DNA of 18,584 nt. Origin: Phoronis ovalis. Lineage: Eukaryota > Phoronida > Phoronidae. The notes below the pieces were generated by a model. The model saw only the letters and a program-made list of their open reading frames with translations. It was not told where the DNA came from and did no database searches. Positions 15,801 through 18,584 of the stretch are shown in pieces. The stretch's first letter is position 1, and every line of letters begins with the position of its first letter. The position numbers and the translations under genes were made by a program. Location: NCBI GenBank assembly GCA_028565635.1, contig JAOXYB010007678.1, forward strand, positions 1 through 18,584, written 5' to 3'.

Positions 15801-17818
15801 TAGAACCTCTTGTGCATGGTTCTGATACAAGTTACTATGATCTCAATTTCAATTCTCTTTTGACAAGAATCTAATATTTTTTCTAAGACATTATAATTAT
15901 TACAGATGAAACTTGAAGTAACTTAATACAAGGAGGAAATTAAAACAAAACATACAATTGTTTCTCATCATACCTTAAAAGGCTGCAATAGCATCTTTGA
16001 TTTATTGTACATAAAGTAGGAAGTATAGTTCAGTAAATTATGATAAATAATTAATTACTGAATAGGATATTTGGTCTGTGCAAGATGATATATTTCAGTG
16101 AGCTGGTGACACTGTGTTTAGCATCATTGTTTATTCTTAATTTTCCTGACACTGTTCTTTGAACTGATATAATTTTAATATTAAAACATTTAAAAAGAAA
16201 ACTTTTAAACATTATAACTGAGAAATAGATCATTGCTGTGTAGACTTTATCAAACATAACAGAACTCCCATTTTTAACAAAAAGTCTTGCAAACAGGCCA
16301 TCGATGCACCACCATCTTTAATGGCTTGCAGATCATCTGGACTGAGATACTAAAAGATGAGCAAAAAGGTTTTACTTACTTGTTGGTATAGCATTGCAAA
16401 TAGTGACTGTAAACACAACTTCGTGAGCACCTTCAGGTAAACTCTTTTTAGTGCTCTTCTTGGACCGAGCGGTAAAACTGACTTCACTAGAACTGCTTTT
16501 AGGCCTTGGTCCATCACTAATTTGTGTCTTACTTGACGGCCGACTGGAAATACACTGTTCAGAATTACCACTAGATGGCCTACTAGACACTGCATCATCT
16601 TGACGGCTACTTGGTCGAGAAGACTTAACTTCATCGTCCTTTTTTGATAATGAAGAAATTGTGTCTGATTCAGCCTCAGTTTCAGGTTTGTTATTGGAAT
16701 CGTCCTCCATGTTTACTGCACTGTTATTATTACTAGAGTTAGACATTAGCTCTGTTTGATCATTGTCTTGGACCAAGCCATCTGTTCTCAGTCCACTGTT
16801 TTTTTCTGTATTGTCAGAATCATCTAGAAAATAAAAAGATAGAAGTCAAATAGGCTCAACTTGTCAAGAAAATGTGAAAGAATTCCCGTCAATTACAACG
16901 AAATAGAACATAATTTTTATGATATTATAATTTTAGGCTCTGTCATTATAAAGGCATGTAACAGAAGTTGCAACATATTAGATCATATTCCTCACCGAGT
17001 GGTTGCAAGCTTTTGCACAAACGTTATCCACATCAACTATAAGTGTGCAGTTAAATATTTTTTTGGAAGCAGGAGTTTTGAAGTTTCTGCGGGTACTGCT
17101 TGGCTGTCCGATCCATGCATTACCGTTATGCATTTGTGATATATAGATTTATGAGGGTTTCTTTTTCCTCAGTGACCACCCCTACCCCAATAAAATGTAT
17201 TGACGAACCTCCCTGGGCGGAGTTTTTGGCTTTAAAAACCTGAAAGGCTAGGAGTATAGATAATGGTGTGATATAGTTTAGCAGTTGGTATATACAACAA
17301 TGACAATAATTATATAATCCCGGTAATCGAACCACTGCATATACAGTAGTTTACCTGACTGAGCCTGACCTCCATTGGTGTCTTCAGTAGGTACTGCATC
17401 TAAAATCATTAGTAATTAATAATTAATATTAACTACTACTCTAAACTTAAAAGCCAGGTCTGTAAGAGCTGATGAATTATTGATGCACAAAAAAGTCAAG
17501 TTGTGTTTTGGAAGAACTGTTCATTTACAACATTTTACAAAACATACTAAATGGAGTCCTTAAGACATTTAAGTTCACTATTCTTAAAACGTTTAGGTGT
17601 CGTAGATCTATAGAATGCAAAATATCAGACTTAACTAAGTATTTTTCACATCAGTTCGATCATTAAATGAAAACTACAAGTACAAGCACCTCAACTCAAG
17701 ACTCAGCACACTGTTTAAACTTTTCATTTAATATTTAAAACAATTTAACGGTACTCTAATACTTTTTCTCCAGTGGACATCTTAGCCCTCGATACTTACC
17801 TTTTTCAGTTTCAGACAT
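581..17818 (-). CDS. CFAP92: CFAP92 (KIAA1257/FAP92)-like cilia and flagella associated protein, 25 coding exons
   Basis: Seen: 25 minus-strand exons join in one frame across 24 GT..AG introns, giving 4,569 nt and 1,522 residues. The start codon at 17818-17816 has G at -3 and an in-frame TAA upstream at 17833-17831; the stop is at 583-581. Order: Ser-rich acidic N-terminus with three SSRPSS repeats (89-119); first C2-like/DUF4550 region (about 156-289) with HYFHVEYYLLP and VRIWDSKDKVSQRARFDRP; Ser/Pro/Lys linker (about 300-560); second C2-like region (about 607-785) with PLVIKVHSATNMP, LEIEVHDRDRK and WDPYGIAKVDMSGLLLG; alternating strand/helix section (796-1040); charged tail (1041-1522). 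Known: KIAA1257 was renamed CFAP92 after Chlamydomonas FAP92, an axonemal protein placed in the C1a-e-c part of the central apparatus. Inferred: axonemal structural role, with no enzyme motif visible. The family call is from remembered motifs and was not searched; the spliced gene itself is secure. Confidence 0.8.
849..1816 (-). other. Intron 24 (968 bp, phase 2)
   Basis: A GT..AG intron between exons 24 and 25. It carries a four-unit minisatellite at 1089-1332. The remaining sequence is AT-rich with no coding signal; the open frame at 1499-1681 is short, of random composition and rejected. Confidence 0.85.
1089..1332. repeat. Minisatellite, four imperfect units of about 56-67 bp
   Basis: Units begin near 1089, 1152, 1210 and 1266, each with a CAGTTACTT-like start, a TAGGATACGTAGC-like middle, CTACATGTACATTCACACAT and an end ACCCATTCA. 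Unit lengths are about 63, 58, 56 and 67 bp; unit 2 is the most diverged in its second half. It lies inside intron 24. Confidence 0.7.
1817..2403 (-). CDS. CFAP92: CFAP92-like coding exon 24, the largest exon (residues 1239-1433)
   Basis: A 587-nt exon with acceptor TATCTTTTAG and donor TTTGA|GTAAGT. It encodes PWKENILYANKLEPTLPERE, IFPWDRRDGDAELYRKPLD, IHLAGYKLKQEQDCAKNVEE and a long polar tail ending near FTERSWLLDCNRIQPYNYSH. It is rich in Trp, Pro and charged residues; no known domain is recognised. An unspliced transcript would meet a TAA at 1815-1813, inside the donor itself, giving a protein 88 residues shorter. Entry phase 0, exit phase 2. Confidence 0.9.
2681..2896 (-). CDS. CFAP92: CFAP92-like coding exon 23 (residues 1167-1238)
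   Basis: A 216-nt exon (72 whole codons) with acceptor TTTTGTTCAG and donor ACA|GTAAGT. It encodes KPSSTYTYAEEFHHSGTFI, a very basic run (KTEKKNKEKKSRDSWRTNKG), then WMFPGVKNLRQCNEHSMRPD and PAKIDELTT. The motif GWMFPG..N...HSMRPDPAKIDEL looks like a conserved tail segment. Symmetric phase 0-0. Confidence 0.9.
2897..3538 (-). other. Intron 22 (642 bp, phase 0)
   Basis: A GT..AG intron between exons 22 and 23. About a third of it is a MITE-like element with inverted ends (2951-3187). The rest is AT-rich and shows no coding or RNA signal. Confidence 0.85.
2951..3187. mobile_element. MITE-like element with imperfect terminal inverted repeats
   Basis: The first 32 bases (2951-2982) are the reverse complement of the last 34 (3154-3187), with about four substitutions and two one-base indels. 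The shared core is TTCCATTAAAAA and the outer ends are CTA..TAG. The 170-bp interior is G-rich on the + strand (GGGTGGGGGAA, GAGGGCGTGGG), unlike the flanks, and has no coding capacity. No target-site duplication is clear, so the superfamily is not assigned. Confidence 0.65.
3539..3715 (-). CDS. CFAP92: CFAP92-like coding exon 22: helical segment (residues 1108-1166)
   Basis: A 177-nt exon (59 whole codons) with acceptor TGGTTGCAG and donor CAG|GTTTGC. It encodes AVVSAHSDFNRNFKTMQRAQ, TVHADVKLAHNYSSQTLNST and ALAVDKVREELARTQVNNQ. Spacing of hydrophobic residues suggests long helices, the last one (ALAVDKVREELARTQ) possibly coiled coil. It is a symmetric phase 0-0 exon, so skipping would keep the frame. 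Confidence 0.88.
3716..4054 (-). other. Intron 21 (339 bp, phase 0)
   Basis: A GT..AG intron between exons 21 and 22. AT-rich; no repeat, RNA or coding signal noticed. Confidence 0.85.
4055..4254 (-). CDS. CFAP92: CFAP92-like coding exon 21 (residues 1041-1107)
   Basis: A 200-nt exon with acceptor TTTCTTCTAG and donor ATT|GTAAGT. It encodes an acidic helix (ELEPKENIPDLEIKEEIAM), then QEAKEAPRPQTSRVWTPIDH and EYESFIYDRERFGLTPSKN. The aromatic/acidic EYESFIYDRERFG motif is the most likely conserved point. Entry phase 1, exit phase 0. Confidence 0.88.
4435..4552 (-). CDS. CFAP92: CFAP92-like coding exon 20 (residues 1002-1040)
   Basis: A 118-nt exon with acceptor ATTCTCATAG and donor GAAG|GTATGT. 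It encodes LMKMSKLRDAVRSNLFLTS, then EMVVSLSREFGVPLTAEDLE. Composition suggests two helices (MKMSKLRDAVRSNLF and EMVVSLSREFG). Entry phase 0, exit phase 1. Confidence 0.88.
4763..4944 (-). CDS. CFAP92: CFAP92-like coding exon 19 (residues 941-1001)
   Basis: A 182-nt exon with acceptor ATATTCCAG and donor GAT|GTAAGT. It encodes DIEVLYNSDLSFHHRVYGPL, DVDITRIKLHEPLSRIVAQP and LLYVRDMVPKPCFEALAKLN. It is a mixed strand/helix region continuing the alpha/beta section, with hydrophobic IVAQPLLYVRDM. Entry phase 1, exit phase 0. Confidence 0.9.
4945..5270 (-). other. Intron 18 (326 bp, phase 1)
   Basis: A GT..AG intron between exons 18 and 19. Positions 4956-5088 are one copy of a direct repeat whose partner lies in intron 17. 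The rest is plain AT-rich intron. Confidence 0.85.
4956..5088 (+). repeat. Direct repeat copy 1 (intron 18)
   Basis: Matches 5714-5844 in the same orientation at roughly 93% identity by eye (about eight substitutions and a 2-bp gap). Shared stretches include ATACAGTTTAATACAGAA, CTATACCTTTGGGACAGGTA and AGTAATGTGGACTTCAAAAA. No coding capacity or inverted ends were seen. Confidence 0.85.
5271..5413 (-). CDS. CFAP92: CFAP92-like coding exon 18 (residues 893-940)
   Basis: A 143-nt exon with acceptor ATATTTTAG and donor AGAG|GTAAAA. It encodes EQQRSRQLDVITGFQILDG, then INHVFVLEGLRDQGVLELWE and SFPKSENR. The order strand (NHVFVLEG) then helix (DQGVLELWES) echoes exon 17, suggesting a small alpha/beta fold. 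The exon lies between two about 130-bp direct repeats in introns 17 and 18. Entry phase 2, exit phase 1. Confidence 0.88.
5414..6140 (-). other. Intron 17 (727 bp, phase 2)
   Basis: A GT..AG intron between exons 17 and 18. It contains direct repeat copy 2 at 5714-5844; otherwise AT-rich with nothing recognisable. Confidence 0.85.
5714..5844 (+). repeat. Direct repeat copy 2 (intron 17)
   Basis: Partner of 4956-5088, same orientation, 758 bp away. The two copies flank exon 18. The DNA between the copies is not itself duplicated, so this is either a local copy event or two insertions of one dispersed repeat. Confidence 0.85.
6141..6301 (-). CDS. CFAP92: CFAP92-like coding exon 17 (residues 840-892)
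   Basis: A 161-nt exon with acceptor TATATTTTCAG and donor CCAT|GTAAGT. It encodes CPFGKIVFIFNYTNTQFLHR, LQRNIWRINAKSLELDLLPQ and HVIDAALSTYKLS. A strong strand (KIVFIFNY) is followed by an amphipathic helix (TQFLHRLQRNIWRINAKSL). No start codon is present in the frame, so it is hidden from ORF searches. Entry phase 0, exit phase 2. Confidence 0.88.
6302..6640 (-). other. Intron 16 (339 bp, phase 0)
   Basis: A GT..AG intron between exons 16 and 17. AT-rich, with an almost pure A/T stretch around 6440-6470; nothing else seen. Confidence 0.85.
6641..6771 (-). CDS. CFAP92: CFAP92-like coding exon 16 (residues 796-839)
   Basis: A 131-nt exon with acceptor TTATTTTCAG and donor GAA|GTAAGT. It encodes DSPLPVGHYVDRGAMLKVKV, then EVAHPLVTTEEVATKPQLET and TFE. 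MLKVKVEVAHPL is a clear beta-strand. It is absent from simple ORF lists because no long ATG-initiated frame covers it. It ends in phase 0, the first phase-0 intron of the gene. Confidence 0.88.
6772..7477 (-). other. Intron 15 (706 bp, phase 1)
   Basis: A GT..AG intron between exons 15 and 16. AT-rich; I found no repeat, coding frame or RNA signal in it. Confidence 0.85.
7478..7690 (-). CDS. CFAP92: CFAP92-like coding exon 15: end of second C2-like region (residues 725-795)
   Basis: A 213-nt exon with acceptor TTTTTTTTAG and donor CCAG|GTCAGT. It encodes AKRTVHNPLKGKPKPWDPYG, IAKVDMSGLLLGQKYIHMN, VPIHNCSPPDMLGMNENKDG and QIYGVAGVVDGP. 'AKVDMSGLLLGQKYIHMNVPI' follows the C2 ending pattern of a strand, then L..G, then a final strand. 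Phase 1 on both sides; last exon of the run in which no intron has phase 0. Confidence 0.9.
7894..8058 (-). CDS. CFAP92: CFAP92-like coding exon 14 (residues 670-724)
   Basis: A 165-nt exon with acceptor TTGTTTTCTAG and donor TCAG|GTACAG. It encodes IMEPSELREYLNGPPLEIEV, then HDRDRKIVKEKTLTPSLFGD and an acidic end. LEIEVHDRDR (686-695) matches the C2 pattern LxIxVxDxD; D692 and D694 are kept, but other calcium-binding positions are not evident. Phase 1 on both sides. Confidence 0.9.
8059..8647 (-). other. Intron 13 (589 bp, phase 1)
   Basis: A GT..AG intron between exons 13 and 14. It has a short (AAC)n tract at about 8081-8098, near the exon 14 acceptor; otherwise AT-rich and featureless. 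Confidence 0.85.
8081..8098. repeat. (AAC)n trinucleotide repeat
   Basis: About five to six units of AAC on the + strand (GTT on the gene strand), upstream of the exon 14 acceptor. Confidence 0.8.
8648..8760 (-). CDS. CFAP92: CFAP92-like coding exon 13 (residues 632-669)
   Basis: A 113-nt exon with acceptor TTAATTTCTAG and donor GCAG|GTAAGT. It encodes CHPVHVQYKFFKRPLHKS, then KDHSKNIYWDDYSVVLAG. In a C2-like reading, HVQYKFF is a strand and the NIYWDDYSVVL part corresponds to the 'N..W.....F' strand. Entry phase 2, exit phase 1. Confidence 0.9.
8761..9170 (-). other. Intron 12 (410 bp, phase 2)
   Basis: A GT..AG intron between exons 12 and 13. AT-rich; nothing recognisable. Confidence 0.85.
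9171..9360 (-). CDS. CFAP92: CFAP92-like coding exon 12: start of second C2-like region (residues 569-631)
   Basis: A 190-nt exon with acceptor TTATTTTAG and donor GAAAA|GTGGGT. It encodes HKNITARLETSARSVKDGF, VCVQLNSPLMTEEQTRELN and then PLVIKVHSATNMPETPLSLE. The 'PLVIKVHSATNMP' segment is very like the first strand of C2 domains (LxVxVxxAxNLP). Entry phase 1, exit phase 2. Confidence 0.9.
9361..10096 (-). other. Intron 11 (736 bp, phase 1), with GC-richer island
   Basis: A GT..AG intron between exons 11 and 12. The part from about 9690 to 10025 is noticeably GC-richer than other introns (for example GTCCGGCCCCTGGCAACCCG at 9742-9761 and a C-rich stretch at 9955-10025). It may be an old insertion, but no ends, tail or coding frame of known type could be recognised. 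Confidence 0.8.
10097..10246 (-). CDS. CFAP92: CFAP92-like coding exon 11 (residues 519-568)
   Basis: A 150-nt exon with acceptor TTTTCTAG and donor GCTG|GTATGC. It encodes TASMLPQIPGTSLSKRVSRK, an Ala/Gln-rich helix (AELAAQAQADYIKKNG), and LCQIPVRMALLFAG. The last part, with exon 12, seems to lead into a strand-rich region. Phase 1 on both sides. Confidence 0.87.
10247..10617 (-). other. Intron 10 (371 bp, phase 1)
   Basis: A GT..AG intron between exons 10 and 11. AT-rich; no feature seen. Confidence 0.85.
10618..10784 (-). CDS. CFAP92: CFAP92-like coding exon 10: Ser/Pro/Lys-rich linker (residues 463-518)
   Basis: A 167-nt exon with acceptor TGTTTTTAG and donor CCAG|GTACAA. It encodes TYAKLGDLAGVQAPQEDIPP, then SARNRTPGRSSPMKDGRNSK and LGSPLPKMPVSSETP. 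Three SP/TP pairs in a basic background suggest a disordered, phosphorylatable linker. Entry phase 2, exit phase 1. Confidence 0.88.
10785..11301 (-). other. Intron 9 (517 bp, phase 2)
   Basis: A GT..AG intron between exons 9 and 10. An (AT)13 microsatellite begins about 28 bp inside the donor; the rest is AT-rich and featureless. Confidence 0.8.
11249..11274. repeat. (AT)13 microsatellite
   Basis: Twenty-six bases of perfect AT alternation, a few tens of bases downstream of the exon 9 donor on the gene strand. Likely polymorphic in length. Confidence 0.95.
11302..11418 (-). CDS. CFAP92: CFAP92-like coding exon 9 (residues 424-462)
   Basis: A 117-nt exon with acceptor TGTTGACAG and donor GC|GTGGGT. 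It encodes MKNMKTDGSKVYDLYKFYE, then CVDHTNGIMTKAVCKKSHYF. The donor was chosen because it alone keeps exon 10 open: the next possible donor (TGG|GTACAA) puts a TAA into exon 10. Read through unspliced, the frame runs into the (AT)n microsatellite as a Tyr-Ile repeat, which is an artefact. Confidence 0.75.
11639..11765 (-). CDS. CFAP92: CFAP92-like coding exon 8 (residues 382-423)
   Basis: A 127-nt exon with acceptor ATAACTGTAG and donor AT|GTAAGT. It encodes a Lys/Glu-rich helix-like start (ALKVETKERSKKDEKAGG), then SVKTNVTIGATKEEYIM. The VKTNVTIG part looks like a beta-strand. Entry phase 1, exit phase 2. It lacks an early ATG and does not stand out as an ORF. Confidence 0.85.
11953..12105 (-). 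CDS. CFAP92: CFAP92-like coding exon 7 (residues 331-381)
   Basis: A 153-nt exon with acceptor TTTACTAG and donor CCAG|GTAGGT. It encodes GEDPDDVSGVKTQVMKLSKS, then a basic, Pro-containing stretch with LDRPVPNMGGINMQVKPSYK. It is a hydrophilic linker with no recognised domain. Phase 1 on both sides. Confidence 0.85.
12106..12819 (-). other. Intron 6 (714 bp, phase 1)
   Basis: A GT..AG intron (weak GTTCAT donor) between exons 6 and 7. AT-rich; no repeat or coding signal seen. The + strand frame at 12027-12239 is a shadow of exon 7. Confidence 0.8.
12820..12909 (-). CDS. CFAP92: CFAP92-like coding exon 6 (residues 301-330)
   Basis: A 90-nt exon encoding ETDQSLEPSSIGERCSSGVY and FRKIVSKSDE, with acceptor TTCTTTTAG and a non-ideal donor GAAG|GTTCAT. 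It is polar with no domain. It is a symmetric phase 1-1 exon of exactly 30 codons, and its weak donor makes it the best candidate for an optional (cassette) exon. Confidence 0.7.
12910..13417 (-). other. Intron 5 (508 bp, phase 1)
   Basis: A GT..AG intron between exons 5 and 6. AT-rich; nothing recognisable. Confidence 0.85.
13418..13563 (-). CDS. CFAP92: CFAP92-like coding exon 5: end of first C2-like region (residues 252-300)
   Basis: A 146-nt exon with acceptor TGTTGCAG and donor AAAG|GTATAG. It encodes SHTVGVTSDLLKKLYTHTM, then IVRIWDSKDKVSQRARFDRP. The pattern 'helix, then a strand ending in WDSKDKVS' resembles the last strands of a C2-like fold and is one of the strongest CFAP92 signatures in the gene. 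It has no initiator ATG, so a plain ORF search misses it. Confidence 0.88.
13776..14022 (-). CDS. CFAP92: CFAP92-like coding exon 4: core of DUF4550-type region (residues 170-251)
   Basis: A 247-nt exon with acceptor ACTGTAG and donor CATAG|GTATAT. It starts with an acidic run (IEDDDY), then a basic cluster KKRKR (184-188) with SP on each side (SPKK, SPK), then HYFHVEYYLLPTDEDPVKTD, FGVAAKIYPE and the aromatic NFTWVAWTH. The alternation of hydrophobic strands and the HVEYYLLP motif are what I associate with the conserved domain of KIAA1257/CFAP92. Entry phase 1, exit phase 2. Confidence 0.9.
14023..16379 (-). other. Intron 3 (2,357 bp, phase 1), the largest intron
   Basis: A GT..AG intron between exons 3 and 4. 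It holds a GC-richer patch at about 14155-14230 and a repeat-like segment at about 14620-14800; from about 14810 to 16370 it is very AT-rich with no long open frame. Its size makes it the likeliest place for insertions or intronic enhancers. Confidence 0.85.
14622..14800. repeat. Candidate dispersed repeat with internal TACGATT motifs
   Basis: It starts near GGGGCCTGTTGCTGGAAA and holds three spaced copies of a TACGATT motif (about 14652, 14689 and 14737) between TTTACA/TGTAAA-type segments. Composition and texture differ from the surrounding AT-rich intron. Boundaries are approximate and no family is assigned. Confidence 0.35.
16380..16823 (-). CDS. CFAP92: CFAP92-like coding exon 3: Ser-rich N-terminus and start of first C2-like region (residues 22-169)
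   Basis: A 444-nt exon with acceptor TTTTCTAG and donor ACAA|GTAAGT. It encodes an acidic, Asn/Ser-rich stretch (22-86), three copies of SSRPSS at residues 89-94, 101-106 and 114-119, a basic SKKSTKKS patch (142-149), and then HEVVFTVTICNAIPT, which looks like the first strand of a C2-like domain (EVVFTV followed by a NAIP turn). The part before residue 150 is predicted to be disordered from composition. Phase 1 on both sides. Confidence 0.85.
16824..17354 (-). other. Intron 2 (531 bp, phase 1)
   Basis: A GT..AG intron between exons 2 and 3. It contains a GC-richer patch at about 17170-17230 and, on the gene strand near the donor, GGTTCGATTAC (17333-17323), which resembles a polymerase III B box. 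The + strand frame at 16861-17139 is not convincing as coding. Confidence 0.8.
17355..17399 (-). CDS. CFAP92: CFAP92-like coding exon 2 (residues 7-21)
   Basis: A 45-nt exon encoding DAVPTEDTNGGQAQS, flanked by the acceptor ATTTTAG and the donor CAG|GTAAAC. It is short, acidic and polar, with no domain. Both flanking introns are phase 1, so skipping it would keep the frame. It is too short to be found by ORF length alone. Confidence 0.7.
17400..17799 (-). other. Intron 1 of the coding region (400 bp, phase 1)
   Basis: A GT..AG intron between coding exons 1 and 2. AT-rich; no further feature. Confidence 0.75.
17800..17818 (-). CDS. CFAP92: CFAP92-like coding exon 1 (residues 1-6, start codon)
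   Basis: This 19-nt coding piece encodes MSETEK plus the first base of codon 7. It ends at a strong donor (G|GTAAGT). An AG acceptor (TTATTAACAG) lies two to three bases before the ATG, so the exon probably continues only a few bases upstream and is joined to an untranslated first exon further up. The ATG was chosen because it opens the frame of exon 2 and because a TAA lies in frame at 17833-17831. Intron phase after it is 1. Confidence 0.75.
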
Positions 17819-17820
17819 CT

Positions 17821-18150
17821 CTGTTAATAATTAAGAGAAATATATTAAATAACATCCATAAAAACTTTACAAAAGTTCTGTTGCAGTCACAGTTGAAACA
17901 CTACTGTTTCCATAAACCGAAGCACAAACTGCCGGTGGTTTACGCCAAAATTAGTTCTCTTTATTTACTGTTAGAACGTTGCAACTTTTTATTCTAAAGA
18001 TCTTATTTATTTATTACATACAATATTTTGATTTCCTGACAAATAAGTCATGAAAATGCCAAAAAGTAATGAAAATGAGCACATGATTGCGTAGTAATTC
18101 AGTAGCAGGAAACGTAGTTCAGTTGCTACAACAAAGTTACAGTGAATTAC
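17821..18150 (-). other. Probable 5' UTR intron
   Basis: An acceptor (TTATTAACAG) lies just before the start codon, and upstream at 18150-18149 there is a donor in CGGGAG|GTAATT. Splicing these would join an untranslated first exon to coding exon 1. This is inferred from splice-site sequence only. Confidence 0.4.
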
Positions 18151-18180
18151 CTCCCGTGGTTTTAAAATATCAATACTTCC

Positions 18181-18192
18181 TAGATGGCGCTA
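18181..18192 (+). promoter_or_regulatory. CTCF-like motif TAGATGGCGCTA
   Basis: The 12 bases match the core of the CTCF consensus (AGATGGCGC with flanking T and TA). The upstream CCA part of the vertebrate motif is not kept. Its place at the likely promoter would suit an insulator or promoter-bound site. Confidence 0.35.
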
Positions 18193-18412
18193 TTCATCGA
18201 AGCACGAGCGCCGTGCATTGGCGGAAATTAGCCAAATTGGGCGTAACAAAGATTTTTTATATTTAAAAGTTTCATTGAAAAAACTCCGTGTTTCGATTTT
18301 TTCAAATACTGGAGGAATAATAAAAAAATCTTAAAAGGTGTACGGGGTATAGAAAACGAATTGAATTTGTAAGTAAGTATTGGCATATTTTTATTTTTAA
18401 GTTATCTTCCGG

Positions 18413-18432
18413 TTGCGGGGGATTTCCCGCAA
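18413..18432. repeat. Short inverted repeat TTGCGGG/CCCGCAA
   Basis: Seven-base arms with a 6-base spacer in the 5' flank. The right arm overlaps the E2F-like TTTCCCGC, so this may be a dimeric factor site or chance. Confidence 0.4.
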
Positions 18433-18440
18433 GAAAGATC

Positions 18441-18584
18441 GATCATGATTTTTCCAAGAAATGTATTGCGCAAATTCACTTCTGCAACATATGCAGTTCT
18501 TATTTGTCTTTAGCTGTATTTTTTTAAACAAACGCAGCACACGTTATTAGACGTTTCCTTCCAGCGTCATATGCTTCCCGTGTC
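18441..18584. other. Distal 5' flank, no gene recognised
   Basis: A short + strand frame (ATG at 18445-18447, 22 codons) is followed by a stop; it is not supported as a gene. The neighbouring gene, if divergent, would begin beyond the window. Confidence 0.5.

Larger units (their letters stand above)
18151..18440 (-). promoter_or_regulatory. Candidate promoter and untranslated first exon
   Basis: This patch is GC-richer than the introns. On the gene strand it has two CCAAT boxes (18221-18217 and 18240-18236) and a TATAAAA-like box (18261-18255). Further up are an ETS-type CTTCCGG (18406-18412) and an E2F-type TTTCCCGC (18423-18430, + strand). The transcription start cannot be fixed from sequence; something near 18160-18230 would fit. 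A clear RFX X-box, common in ciliary genes, was not found. Confidence 0.35.

Noticed and set aside
16374-16383. Second donor at exon 3 (GTAAGTAAAA), four bases downstream
   Set aside because: Using it would shift the frame entering exon 4; the upstream GTAAGT is the better match and keeps the frame.
16350-16634. 94-codon minus frame overlapping exon 3
   Set aside because: It is a different frame from the one that joins exons 2 and 4; the Ser-rich frame continues into recognised domain sequence, this one does not.
16861-17139. 92-codon + strand open frame in intron 2
   Set aside because: Cys/His/Ile-rich translation without domain or coding bias; lies wholly within an intron of the well-supported minus-strand gene.
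17323-17341. tRNA gene around the B-box-like motif
   Set aside because: No A box, no acceptor or anticodon stem can be drawn; at most a SINE remnant.
17773-17997. 74-codon + strand frame near the gene start
   Set aside because: Antisense to coding exon 1 and the putative 5' UTR intron, with no recognisable domain.
17819-18584. RFX X-box expected for a ciliary gene
   Set aside because: GTTGCAAC-type half sites occur but no sequence fits the full spaced palindrome, so no X-box is reported.
1-18584. CRISPR array, phage, bacterial operon or novel defence-type system
   Set aside because: The spliced gene, AT-rich introns and lack of bacterial signals show an animal nuclear locus; the repeats seen are a minisatellite, a microsatellite and transposon-like pieces.

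Overview
This window is animal (metazoan) nuclear DNA. It is AT-rich, its coding sequence is broken into short exons with GT/AG splice sites, and it shows no bacterial-style gene packing, Shine-Dalgarno sites or operons. Intron sizes (about 0.2-2.4 kb), base composition and small dispersed repeats suit an invertebrate, perhaps a lophotrochozoan such as a bivalve mollusc; that placement is a guess.

One gene on the minus strand fills almost the whole window. I rebuilt it by hand as 25 coding exons, from the start codon at 17818-17816 to the stop at 583-581. All 24 introns have GT..AG ends and every junction keeps one open frame. The predicted protein is 1,522 residues. I identify it as the orthologue of CFAP92 (KIAA1257/FAP92, with a DUF4550-type domain), a putative cilia and flagella associated protein. 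Its order is: an acidic, Ser-rich N-terminus with three SSRPSS repeats; a first C2-like/DUF4550 region (about residues 156-289); a Ser/Pro/Lys linker; a second C2-like region (about 607-785); a stretch of alternating beta-strand and helix (about 796-1040); and a long C-terminal tail rich in Trp, Pro and charged residues (1041-1522).

Layout: 1-580 is 3' UTR or downstream sequence; 581-17818 is the coding span; 17819-18584 is the 5' flank, with a probable untranslated first exon, a promoter-like GC-richer patch and a CTCF-like motif. The introns hold a 237-bp MITE-like element with inverted ends (2951-3187), a 4-unit minisatellite (1089-1332), a pair of about 130-bp direct repeats flanking exon 18, an (AT)13 microsatellite, and several GC-richer islands that may be dispersed repeats.

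I see no RNA gene, CRISPR array, phage, or second protein-coding gene. The window is a fairly ordinary ciliary-gene locus. The points most worth a second look are the complete gene model, the two C2-like regions, the change in intron phase along the gene, the basic KKRKR/SP cluster, and the intronic repeats.
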